DNA from: Enchytraeus crypticus
Taxonomy: Eukaryota; Annelida; Clitellata; Enchytraeida; Enchytraeidae
Length of the DNA stretch: 64,000 bases
Direction of reading: 5' to 3'
Assembly (NCBI GenBank): GCA_905160935.1
Contig: CAJHZI010000457.1
Coordinates: 4,571,001-4,635,000 of the forward strand
Below the pieces are notes generated by a model that did no database searches, was not told the DNA's origin, and was given only the letters and a program-made list of their open reading frames with translations. Shown here in pieces: positions 36,501 through 46,087 of this stretch (the stretch's first letter is position 1; every line of letters begins with the position of its first letter). A program made the position numbers and the translations under genes.

Positions 36501-37607
36501 TTGCCTGCGTTTTTAAATGTTTGATGTGATGAATAAATAAATAAATAAATACATAAATAAATGCAGAGGAGAGAAATATTTTAAAGACAAATATAAATAG
36601 GCCCCGAACCTGAAAATATAACTGAGCGACAAATTGGGCAATGCTTTGTTTGCCATTAGACATCAAAATTAGGTGGGCTTAAGTGCAATAACGCGAAAAG
36701 TCCAGAGAGAGATTTTGATTAGATTTATTGTTAGAATGTCAGCTTCCCATAATAGTATGTTGTTTAATTCTATTCTAAATGGTGCACAGAATATTATATT
36801 AAGTATGAATACAAGAATAATGTTTGCCTTCATAGTTTAAATATCTAATGCAAATGTTTGCTTAGAATTACAGTTTTGCGCAGAAGTAATTTTCTTACTA
36901 AAATGAAACCTTTTGCAGTCAAATAGTTTTCGCGAATTTTGTAAGATTTTAGAAAGACTTGGCTGAAGAAGTCTCGATTATATGCTCAACTGAATTTACT
37001 GAATAATTTGCAGAGAACGCGTCAGTTAATTGACTCAATTTTGCTTTATTAGCAAATCAGGGGTCCAAAGATTTCCTGGAATTAATTTATTCTTACACAT
37101 GCTAGATAATATCGTTTGTGTGTAAGAGAGTGCTTCTACGATTATATTTTCAAAAATATATTTATAATTTGTCGCGCAGTAGGGGGGATACAGCAGGAAT
37201 AGAGTTGAAGTACACTAAAGACTGTACTGATATGGGTAATGAATGATTTATGAGCTACTAGGATAAGAATGGGTGGCAACTGATGTATCCTAAAAACGTT
37301 ATTATCCTGAACATTACTTATTAAAATTTTGTTCTAAGACCAATCCAATTACATAGTAATATTTGTTATTGTCAGTTTGAAGATGTTGCTGTTGTGTTTG
37401 TTGTTGTGTTTGTTATGCTTATGGTTGACGTTGTCCTGTTGTTGCGGTTACCAATGTTGATAGCTGTGATGCTGTGCTCATTAATAATCCGAATCCACGT
37501 AAAGATATCGTCAAGCTACAATTGCCTCTAATACTCCTTTTTCATCTTTAACTTAAACCAATCTTATCTGAATCAGTACTTAACCCTTCATAGTTACCTT
37601 AAATAAT

Positions 37608-37879
37608 CCCCTGTTGTGTCGGGGGCACGGAAAAATTGATCAACCGTATTAACTGCGCGTGTGGTAAGAGGTAGCAAAACAAAAGCTGAAGAAAGCAATA
37701 GGAAAGAGCAATAAAAAGCCATATTTTCCCAATCTATTGGTTATATAAGATATGGATAAGGGATATGCCTTTGTAAAGGGATTAAATTGTTGATCTATGA
37801 AGTGTTCTATACGAAGCGTGAAAGAACACTCTGAGTATGAATATGTACATTGGGCACGTCATTCGGCACAACACTAGAG

Positions 37880-37954
<75 letters not shown>

Positions 37955-37965
37955 AAGAGAGTTAA
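37608..37965 (+). mobile_element. Family B short retroelement (copy 6) with (GA)n tail
   Basis: The copy spans the family from CCCCTGTTGTGTCGGGGGCA to ATGAATATGTACATTGGGCA and the decayed hairpin GTCATTCGGCAC, then AACACTAGAGAGAGAG. About 100 bp of GATA/GA repeats follow (37868-37965). Confidence 0.82.
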
Positions 37966-38029
37966 ATGTCAGTTACAAAATTATTAGGATCATTTGTGCT
38001 ATTCAGGAGGCTAATTTTGTTGAGGGCGT

Positions 38030-38345
38030 GATTTAGAACAGTTGGTTAAGTTGCGCGTCAACGAACGAAGTTTGGCTACTTCGAGCCTGGTTAGTTAAAG
38101 GATGGGTGATTACCATGGAAGACCAAGTGTTGACAGCTTTTAATAAAAAGTTCCAATGGTGATAGAAGATTATTCTTAAATCCGCGACGGCTGCCATCAC
38201 TGTGCCATCAAAGGCAGCGATTACTAATATCCATGAAGAGAAAGGTTGAAATAACTAAAACAATGAAAATAAGCAACTAGGAAGGAAAACTGTAAACACA
38301 TGCTAGTGTCATGTGTGTAACCATAGGACCAAAGCAAATTAAGTG
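38030..38345 (+). mobile_element. SINE H, 5S rRNA-derived (copy 1)
   Basis: The head resembles the 3' half of 5S rRNA, including the box C region: GCCTGGTTAGTTAAAGGATG, GGTGATTACCATGGAAGACC, AAGTGTTGACAGCTTT (in 5S: TTAGTACTTGGATGGG then TGACCGCC). A unique body follows (TTATTCTTAAATCCGCGACG, GGCTGCCATCACTGTGCCAT), shared with the copy at 41255-41585. A 5S-type head on a shared non-5S body is the hallmark of SINE3-class elements. Confidence 0.75.
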
Positions 38346-39132
38346 AAGGAATGGTCAGCTCACACAGAAGTTTAGACTGGAAGTCCCCGACATTGAGTAG
38401 AGGCAGTAATTTACGTCGACATCCCACTGGTAAGAGAAATAATTAAAAATAAATTAAATGATCAACCAACAGAAAAAATTAGCTGATAAGAGCATCCGTC
38501 GCTATTGGTAGACGTATCGTGAAATCGCGGATGTCTTAGAAAATAATACGATTAGAAAGACAAGCCAGTAACACATAGTCGACCAATAAGGAGAAGTCTG
38601 AGATTAGTTTCTCTAAAGAATCAATCCTGGTTAGGCTAATCTAATGCTTTATCATCTGTTTCTAGACCACGAGGTCAGTAGTTCGCAGCCAACCGGAAAC
38701 ATTGTCAATGTTGTGTGATTTCGATTAAGTGCATAGCGATTTGGATTAAATATCGGTCCTAGCGACGTTAACCTTGGTCGACAATATCAATAATTAGTTA
38801 CATGGAACCTATCTTAATTCTTTTCAATTAAGCAAAATAAGAAGTTCAATCAGTACCCAAACAATACAGGGAAGATTTTACGTCAGTTTCACGTTGCTAG
38901 CATGCGCTGATAATTATATTGTTCAATCTGATACGGGTTCGGACATCGGTAGTGGATGAGTGTCCTTTGGACTGAGAATTCTAGTTATAACGTTATATAG
39001 TCCCACTCTTACAGTGATAGTGATAGTTTATATAGTTATTTGTGTTCATGTAAGGATCTTGCTGTCTTGGTATGCCTTAATTTAGGTAATTATCCTAGGC
39101 TATATAAACGACAGTAGTAGAAGCGTGGTAGT

Positions 39133-39612
39133 AGAAAAGAACTATTAACAAAAAGTCTAAAGAAAGACACAAAGATAAAGATAGTGAAAACTTTGGTTTA
39201 GACCACGCTATTGTATGGATGTGAAACATTCACCTTAAGGAAGGAAGATATTAGGAAACTGGAGGCATTGGAAATGTGGATTTGGAGAAGAATGGAGAGG
39301 ATCAGCTGGACTCAAAAGGTTACAAATGAGGAAGTCCCGGAGAGAGTTGCACAGATAGACAGTTGATAAATGTATTAAGAAATAGGAAGAAGAGATGGAT
39401 AGAACACATTCTAAGGGAGAAGGTCTATTAAAAGAGGCCATAGAAGGTAGAATGGAAGGAAAAAGAGGCAGGGGCAGGCCGAGATTAGGTATGTTAGATG
39501 ATTTAAAGACCCCCTCATATGTTAAAATGAAGAGGAAGGGGGAAGACAGAGAAGAGTGGAGGCGTTATGTACCATGGACCTGCCAGTAGACAGTGCACTA
39601 AGAGAGAGATAT
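39133..39612 (+). mobile_element. LINE A, 3' fragment (copy 3)
   Basis: It encodes KELLTKSLKKDTKIKI-type sequence, LLYGCETFTLRKEDIRKLEA, MWIWRRMERISWTQKVTNEE, and the tail GRGRPRLGMLDDLKTPSY to PWTCQ-stop, with one frameshift. The tail hairpin has one change (CTGCC-AGTA-GACAG), followed by GAGAGAGATATATATA. It is close in sequence to the copy at 1-252. Confidence 0.9.
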
Positions 39613-40020
39613 ATATAAACGACTTGCGGAAGCATTCGCGAGTTCTGAACACAAGATCTTAGCACCGAGTCTGATCATGCTTACCATTCAGTGCTTACCA
39701 GTCAGTGCTTACTAGGCTGAGCTTACCAGGCAGCGCTTACCAAGGGTACTTCTTCCAGTTTTTAGAAGAGTCATAACATGAAGGATAACAACAACAACTA
39801 GACGAAAAATGGTAACAATTGATAGCTAAAGTTTTAAGTGTAGTTACTTGTAACTAGGATAACGAGAACTGTAAGTGTCTTAAGCTGGAACCACTAGCTG
39901 TAGACAACTTTGTATTATGTTACGGTAGCGTTAGTTTAATCGTTTCTTTATTAGTAAACTACAAATGTGCTTTTGAATGTTTTGAATGCAATTCTAATAC
40001 GCTAAAATAAATCGCCACTG

Positions 40021-40148
40021 GCTGAAACCAGTGACGATGTCGGTAAGATACTAGACCGCGGATCAGTATGTGAGGGGTTCAAATCCTGGGCTCGCCCGTC
40101 ACTGATATCGCTTTCGAGTGAGGAAACTGACGCTAACACTTGAGCTAT
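40021..40148 (+). mobile_element. SINE C, tRNA-derived (copy 3)
   Basis: Box A CAGTGACGATGTCGGTAAGA, box B GGGGTTCAAATCCTGGG, tail GTCACTGATATCGCTTTCGA and AGGAAACTGACGCTAAC. It is close to the family consensus. Confidence 0.87.
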
Positions 40149-40384
40149 CTATTTCTAATTGTCGCTGGGTCTAACGTACTGGAAGGAAACCTAGCGTAAT
40201 CCCCTTATTAGGGAATCAGCAAGATAGTTTATATTCAAGCTATTCAAGACGATTCGAAACTTTCTAATATTTAGAAAGGAAACAAATACAATATAGAAAT
40301 ATATTATAAAGTAAAAGACCATTTCCGAGGCAACATGATACAATGACATTATACTACTGTACATTTCCACTCACCAGTGTTCTT

Positions 40385-40664
40385 CCAAATAGCAGGCCAA
40401 GGTAAATGTTTCTACTCGCATGCTAATTTCACGCTCCTTAAAGAGCATTCCATCGATTAACCAGTCAATCGCTTCACAAAATGCAATGCATTATCCTTAC
40501 TCTAATGCATTACCATTACTCCTTACTCTATAGCTTGGGAATAATATGGCTTCTGAGGTAATTTAGCTGTTGCCTTCCTCAGTTCTTGCTCAGTCGCCTC
40601 TTACGACATATGCAGTTTACGGTTTGTCTAATCCTAAGTGCCCCGTTAACGACACGGGGAATAA
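40385..40664 (-). mobile_element. Family B short retroelement (copy 7)
   Basis: On the minus strand it starts CCCCGTGTCGTTAACGGGGC and contains AGACAAACCGTAAACTGCAT, GAGGCGACTGAGCAAGAACT, GAGGAAGGCAACAGCTAA and TTCCCAAGCTATAGAG. A small internal duplication around ATGCATTA/CCTTACTC lies mid-element, and the tail is decayed. Confidence 0.8.
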
Positions 40665-41095
40665 TATATTGTATATTATATTAATTAGATTATAAAAATA
40701 GTTAAGATATTAGTGGTTGACATCTAAGAATACGGAAATTTGATAAATGCGACTCTGTCGATACTACGGACGTGGTGTTAGTAGCATCCACAGAATTTTA
40801 ATTATCGAATATAAATGTATGGAATATAAATGTATGGAATACATTTTCTGGAGCGATAGAATACTACATACCTTCTCTATTTTTGCCACAGCCACAGACA
40901 ACAAAAACACAATTACTGTTGAGTTACTGTGCTACCGTCGTGTATTGAGTACGTTGAAATAGATAATAGATTTATGGGTTAGTATTTGAGTAGCTGTGTG
41001 AGCAGTAAAACACACTCATGTCTTAGGAATTAAGTAAAATCGGTAGAACTGACAATAAGAATGAAATTTAATAAATATTATAATGATCACAATCC

Positions 41096-41768
41096 GTGTT
41101 AAGACCGGGATATTGAAGAATAGACCAACCGTAAATTTCACTTCTTGCTGTCTCCTACTCTTACGAGAGTAAGAGACGATTGAACACGAACTGAAGAAGG
41201 CGAAGTGAAACCATCTCAGAAATCAAAGGTTGTGAGCATTTGGTCTAAAGTCGAGGCTTAGTTTAGTGCATTTTATGTAGCGTTTGGGTCAATAAATAGA
41301 GTTAAACAACGTCGGGCACGCTTAATAAGGATGGGCGACCACCTTGGAAGATCTAGTGATGATACCTTTGAATGAATAAAACGCCTGAGTTAAGGAAGAT
41401 TATTCTTAAATCCGCGCCGGCTGCAATCGAAGTGTGCTATCAAAATACAAAGACTACTAATAACCATGGTGAGAAATAGGGAATAACTAAACAACAAAAC
41501 ATAAACGAAGCAAAGAAGCTCTGTAACATGTGCATGTCAGGTGTGAAATTATTCGAACTAAACAAAAATCATATTAACATAACATAACGGCACACTGGGC
41601 CAGGAAGCACAGATGCTTGTTTAAGACCCAGATTATTCCCAAGATGTAGGTTATGTCAAGGTGGGTAAGCCATGGCCTTTTGTGGAGGGATTAACTGGTT
41701 TATCGAAAAAGTAGAATGCTCTTTATGGAGCGTGAAAGCAAATATGAGTAAAAATTTGTCTTTTACCA
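41096..41768 (+). mobile_element. Family B short retroelement split by SINE H (copy 8)
   Basis: The 5' half (CGTGTTAAGACCGGGATATT, AATAGACCAACCGTAAAT, GAACTGAAGAAGGCGAAGTG) ends near 41220. The 3' half (CAGATTATTCCCAAGATGTA, GGCCTTTTGTGGAGGGATTA, TTTATGGAGCGTGAAAGCA) resumes near 41632. The gap holds a SINE H, so B inserted first and H later. Confidence 0.72.
41255..41585 (+). mobile_element. SINE H, 5S rRNA-derived (copy 2)
   Basis: The clearest 5S match: GAGTTAAACAACGTCGGGCA, CGCTTAATAAGGATGGGCGA, CCACCTTGGAAGATCTAGTG follow the 5S internal control region (AAGCAGCGTCGGGC, TTAGTACTTGGATGGG, GACCGCC) with a few changes. The body TTATTCTTAAATCCGCGCCG, then GGCTGCAATCGAAGTGTG, matches copy 1 at 38030-38345. 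Confidence 0.8.
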
Positions 41769-41773
41769 GATGT

Positions 41774-41917
41774 GGCTGGAGCCAGTGGCGAAGTCGGTAA
41801 GATAGTATAAGATACTCGACCGCGGATCAGTAGGTGCGGGATTCAAATCCTGGGCTCGCCCGTCACTGACATCGCTTTCGGGTGAGGAAACTGACGTTAA
41901 CCTTAGCTTTAGCTTTT
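41774..41917 (+). mobile_element. SINE C, tRNA-derived (copy 4, best conserved)
   Basis: Box A AGTGGCGAAGTCGGTAAGAT, a direct duplication of AGATAGTAT/AAGATACTC in the D-arm region, box B GGGATTCAAATCC, then GGGCTCGCC and tail GTCACTGACATCGCTTTCGG, AGGAAACTGACGTTAACCTT and AGCTTTAGCTTTTTT. The tRNA-like acceptor strands GAGCC and GGCTC can pair. It directly abuts a family-B copy. Confidence 0.88.
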
Positions 41918-43001
41918 TTGATACTTGACAGAACACGAAAGAGAGAGAACACGAAAGAGAGATAATTATAATTATCGAAATTTAACCTTGGATTTCTAAC
42001 ATAAAGAAGGGAAAGCAAGAAAAACTTAAAACCGGTGTATTAAAATTATTAATACGACTACAACAAATAAAAGAGGACAAGGTCACGATGTCAGTTGTTT
42101 AACAATTCATAGCGTTGTCTCATTGCAGCAAAACTTCATAAAACACGGTAGTGAGTGCTGCGTCAGCCGCAGTTACATCTCCTCTTCCACGCTTATTATG
42201 TCGCCTCATCCCCAAGCATCAAAATTTTCATTAGATCAACCTGAACACAGTCGCAGGAGATTTGGAGCCAGTAAATTAAATTAGATTGGACGGGGATAAT
42301 GCGGAGTAGATGCGAGGAATTGAATTCTATAATTCGACGAGCCGGTCGGGCGTTCACCTGGAAAAGCTAAGGAAAGCTTTACAACCCTACTGGAAAGTGT
42401 AGCAGCCGGAAGAGCTCGACTTACATCTTCATTATAACTACACGGCACTACATGGACGGGAACAGACTACACGTTTGCTCTCAGCATACAATGCGCGCAT
42501 TAAGCTAATTGAATTACGTCCAGGTACTTCAAACAAACTGAAAAGTGGAGAAATATTTACGAAAAGGTAGAGAAATGAATTTCAGCAATATTTAGATAAA
42601 GTTCCTAGCTGACCCTCCTAAAAATTTAAACATAGCAAAATGATACCCTAGACAGCTTTCAGAAGGTGTTTTGCTCCTGATACCCTTCCACGATGGTAAA
42701 TCCCACTCTACACGTTATGTGAAGCTATCAAGGGGGTCCCCCGATATTACTCATCTTGCAAATAGTGCACAAGATGCATGAAGAACCACAATTATTACAG
42801 ACATTAAGTCTTTCAGTAAAATCCAAGTCCACCAAATAGGCCATTCAACATACGGAACAATTTCACAAAAAGTGTCTTCGAGCTTTGATACCCGAAATGA
42901 ATAACTAGGCCTGACATAGTTACAATAACAATAACAATAATAATAATAGAATACACAAAATAAAAAATGAACAATAAAATAAAATATTAATAATAACAAT
43001 A

Positions 43002-43071
43002 GGGCGGTGATTCAGCACGTATTGCTTGAATAGTTTTAATCAAACCCCAGGTTCTTTGCACCGGGGTAATT

Positions 43072-43116
<45 letters not shown>

Positions 43117-43191
43117 AATAACAGACAGAGCATGTCTACTAGCTGTGTCTTCTCAAAGAAGCAGCGTCTAGTGCACGCTCTTCCTATTGCT
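43002..43191 (+). repeat. Local direct duplication, copy 1 (around an AAT tract)
   Basis: GGGCGGTGATTCAGCACGTA, CTTTGCACCGGGGTAATTTA, an AAT microsatellite, then AGCTGTGTCTTCTCAAAGAA and GCAGCGTCTAGTGCACGCTC. The same block, including both sides of the AAT tract, recurs at 44185-44350. Confidence 0.85.
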
Positions 43192-43245
43192 ATAATAATA
43201 ATAATAATATTAATGATAATAATAATAATAATATATTTATTTGCT

Positions 43246-43282
<37 letters not shown>

Positions 43283-43399
43283 ACTAACATCTGCATTTCA
43301 AGCTGGGATGCTGGTTCTGCGGCCGAAACAGCCGTATTATTTTCGTAACTCGTAAAATACAATATTATTAAAACTCGTAAAATACAATAAAATATATTG

Positions 43400-43610
43400 T
43401 AAATACACATTTGCAGCCATAGCCTTTGAAACCCTGGGACCCATCAATTTTGCAGGCTCAGACTTCATTGATGTGATAGGCAAGAGGACTACTGCTGTTA
43501 TTGGAGATCTACATGTATGTGAGAAATCTTTCCTGTGGCAACGTTCGTCAATGGCTCTGCAGCGATACAATGCAGTTTGTTTCCGTGGTGTGTTTGGTGA
43601 CATGGCATTT
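43400..43610 (+). pseudogene. Retroelement-like C-terminal ORF remnant (LINE F)
   Basis: The plus frame reads AAIAFETLGPINFAGSDFID, then VIGKRTTAVIGDLHVCEKSF, LWQRSSMALQRYNAVCFRGV. A related piece (AVCFNNSFKPIDDLE) lies at 44127-44175, directly ahead of duplication copy 2. The pattern FLFQR...IQRYNAV is one I associate with the C-terminal end of retroelement polyproteins, often followed by an AAT tail, but I cannot name the clade. It is truncated and not a host gene. Confidence 0.5.
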
Positions 43611-43689
43611 CTCAGCGGAGAACAAGATTTAAAAAAAGAATCCCCTTCTTAGGGGGTAAAAAAAATAAAAAAATAATAATAACAATGAT

Positions 43690-43815
43690 AAAGCTAAGGT
43701 TAACGTCAGTTTCCTCACTCGAAAGCGATGTCAGTGACGGGCGAGCCCAGGATTTGAACCCGCACCTACTGATCCGCGGTCGAATATCTTACCGACTTCG
43801 CCACTGGCTCCAGCC
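43690..43815 (-). mobile_element. SINE C, tRNA-derived (copy 5)
   Basis: The minus strand gives GGCTGGAGCCAGTGGCGAAG, GTCGGTAAGATATTCGACCG, box B GGGTTCAAATCC, and the tail to GAAACTGACGTTAACCTTAG. It is nearly consensus. It sits between AAT tracts. Confidence 0.88.
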
Positions 43816-43983
43816 ATTGTAATAATAATATAATAATGATAATAATAAATTATAATTAAATAATATAATATTATATAATTATATAATTATAATTAAATTA
43901 ATAATAATAATGCAGATGATAATGACAAATTATAATTATAATAATGATAATAATAATAATAAATAATAGTAGTAGTAGTAGTA

Positions 43984-44014
<31 letters not shown>

Positions 44015-44072
44015 ATAGTAGTAATAATAATAATAATAATTATTATTATTATTATAATTATAATTATAATGC

Positions 44073-44112
<40 letters not shown>

Positions 44113-44184
44113 CATAACTTTGCAAAGATTTAATGCAGTCTGCTTCAACAATTCTTTTAAGCCGATTGATGACCTCGAGTAGCC

Positions 44185-44350
44185 GGGCGGTGATTCAGCA
44201 CGCATTGCTTGAATAGTTTTAATCAAACCCTAGGCTCTTTGCACCGGGGTAATTTATAATAATAATAATAATAATAATAACAGACATAGCATGACTACTA
44301 GCTGTGTCTTCTCAAAGAAGCAGCGTCTAGTGCACGCTCTTCCTATTGCT
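44185..44350 (+). repeat. Local direct duplication, copy 2
   Basis: Matches 43002-43191 with a few substitutions and a shorter AAT tract. Sequence on both sides of the microsatellite is shared, so the whole block was duplicated or belongs to one larger repeat. Confidence 0.85.
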
Positions 44351-44760
44351 TCTTGTGGCTTTTCTTGGACAATGAGGCATTTCGAGTGGCTGTCAGCTAG
44401 TGGAAAAGTTAGATTTTTTCCAGTCATCTGTAATAGTATGTATTTATAGGTCTTCTAGTATCTAATATGGGCATGCAGTAGGGGAATGCTCCTCCGAAAA
44501 AATGAGAGCTAGTGGAACTGAGTTCCTCTGCGTCCCTCCACTTTAACCACTGAAATGTATGCTTAATATGACGAAGGGTATGTTGGTTATTCATTTATTT
44601 CATTTCTCTTAGAATATGCATGATTGGAACGTTAAGTTAGATATTAATACTTATTATCTTTCAAAGCTAATTATATAATTCTCAATGTATTTATTTTAGC
44701 ATAGTAATGTTTAGCTCATTATGGTCAATTTAATGGTTGTTCGCATAGACCACCTTAAGT

Positions 44761-44835
44761 ATCATCATCATCATCATCCTCCCCCGAATCCCAGCTTAAC
44801 TAGGGTCGGGATACGAATAGACTGTCTGTTCTACA
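44761..44835 (+). repeat. Family G repeat fragment (copy 3)
   Basis: (ATC)n followed by CGAATCCCAGCTTAACTAGG and GTCGGGATACGAATAGACTG, matching 7336-7425. It lies about 140 bp from RASD-like exon 2, inside intron 2. Confidence 0.68.
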
Positions 44836-44978
44836 TCATATCATCAGTCAATCACCTATTTGAGACTATTCCATTCGTTTAAGTATAAAATTAAATATTC
44901 GTGAAAGATATTTTGGAGAAGTAAAATTCGTATTTATTAAGATATAAGTGTCTAGAAGATTAATGCAGTTATATCTAC

Positions 44979-45075
44979 CAGTGAGAAGAGAGAGCCTCTT
45001 CATGGCGGGGAAGGGATCGTTGCCCGATGTGTCCAGTAGGTCCAGTCGATAGGTCTCGCCTCGTATCCTGTACAC
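44979..45075 (-). CDS. RASD-like GTPase, exon 2 (G3 box)
   Basis: This 97-bp exon follows the acceptor TTCCTGACAG and ends ACT G before donor GTAGAT. It covers residues 354-385 plus one base: VYRIRGETYRLDLLDTSGND, then PFPAMKRLSLLT. DTSGN (368-372) is the G3 box; Asn sits where Ras has the catalytic Gln61, and RASD1/2 share the same DTSGN-PFPAMRRL signature. Exon 1 ends HRK and this exon starts VYRIRG, matching the HRKFYSIRG run of vertebrate RASD1. Confidence 0.94.
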
Positions 45076-45582
45076 CTGTCAGGAAAACACGTCAACGAAT
45101 CGATTGACAAACAGCGGCTCAGACACCTATCGACAGCTTTGTAATGGTTAAGTGTCCGACTTTGAATCTTTAGATGCGCGTTTTTAGCTTCACTAAATTG
45201 TACAGAATGAAAAAGATGCTAAGCTACTGTCCAGTCCATTATCATAAATTTAGTAAATATCATGTAAATAAAAACTGAATTTTTAATTCAAAACACCATT
45301 CATTAGCGTTTGACAATTGCTACCATCTTTTAATTTTTACTCTTTTCTTTGTCTCCATTTATATCTAGAAACAACATAAATATGAATTAATTACCACTGT
45401 GAGGCAACATAGAACATAGTAGAAACTAAGGAGAATCCAATTAGTTGAAATAATCAAGTTGCCGAATATTATCAAGTCTCCAATGATTGTGAGTTGTGAG
45501 AAGAGCTTGTGAATGGAGTTTTAGAGACGACCGTAACTCATTAACCTATAAACGAAATTATCAACTCATCTTAACATAACAA

Positions 45583-45715
45583 AGCTGAAAAGCCGATATT
45601 GACATCGGCTTCATCTCTCTAAAGCGGTATCAGTGGCGGGTGAACCAAGAATTTGAACCGCGCACCTACTGATCCTCGGTCGGATACCGACATCGCCACT
45701 GCAGGCTCCAGCCAG
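45583..45715 (-). mobile_element. SINE C, tRNA-derived (copy 6)
   Basis: The minus strand reads GGCTGGAGCCTGCAGTGGCG, ATGTCGGTATCCGACCGAGG, box B CGGTTCAAATTCT, and a diverged tail (ACTGATACCGCTTTAGAGAG). Confidence 0.8.
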
Positions 45716-45949
45716 CATGGTTGGATAACTCACTATCCATCCTTAATACTTGCTAATATTATCAACTAAGCTCAAACCAGCATAACCTTAACCCTTTTGC
45801 CTAATCTTGTATCTAACTCTAGCCTAAAACTTGCCTAAATCACTAACCCTAATCCTAACCACAAGGCAGAGCTTATGATAATCTTAATTCAAGCCATTAT
45901 TTAATTTAGAATGATAAACTAAATAATGAGACGTTATATATTATAAACC

Positions 45950-45977
45950 TGCTAGTAGGCCGTGCACTGAGAGAATT
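45950..45977 (+). mobile_element. LINE A/family B tail relic
   Basis: AACCTGCTAGTAGGCCGTGC followed by ACTGAGAGA matches only the terminal hairpin and GA tail of LINE A. The rest is missing, so this is a minimal truncated insertion or a decayed one. Confidence 0.5.
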
Positions 45978-46087
45978 ATAAACTAGTATGTAGGACAAAT
46001 GACAAGTATTCACACTCTAACTTCTGAGTAGCGTATAATGACACACTAAACATGACTAAAATACGGAAGTTGAAAATTCTACCAAAC

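Larger units (their letters stand above)
43070..44113. repeat. (AAT)n microsatellite cluster
   Basis: Several AAT/TAA tracts lie at 43071-43112, 43193-43235, 43250-43280, 43815-43905 and 43915-44113, with AAT/ATT inverted stretches near 44035-44070 that could fold. Unique and SINE sequence separates them. Confidence 0.88.
27876..44978 (-). other. RASD-like gene intron 2 (17.1 kb)
   Basis: This long intron splits a Gly codon in the G-domain (phase 1). Repeats inside it are listed separately. I see nothing identifiable in 27930-28430, 28460-30780, 32130-33300, 33580-37600, 38350-39130, 40155-40385, 40670-41090, 41920-43000 and 44360-44760, apart from AT-rich sequence. The IAP-like low-complexity frames there look random. 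Confidence 0.75.
45076..46087 (-). other. RASD-like gene intron 1
   Basis: The 1.0-kb intron runs from GTTTGG (donor, weak after position 2) to TGACAG. It contains one SINE C and a LINE A tail relic. 45780-45860 has degenerate CTAACCCTAATCCTAACC-like sequence. Nothing else is recognised. Confidence 0.85.

Noticed and set aside
41300..41370. Possible 5S rRNA gene
   Set aside because: Only part of 5S is matched, with several changes, and it leads into a repeated non-5S body; a SINE head fits better.
41774..41860. Possible functional tRNA gene
   Set aside because: Boxes A and B are good, but at least eight diverged copies share a common non-tRNA tail, so it is a SINE. The anticodon arm does not pair cleanly.
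43936..44226. Poly-Ile/Tyr frame on the minus strand
   Set aside because: Translation of the AAT microsatellite.
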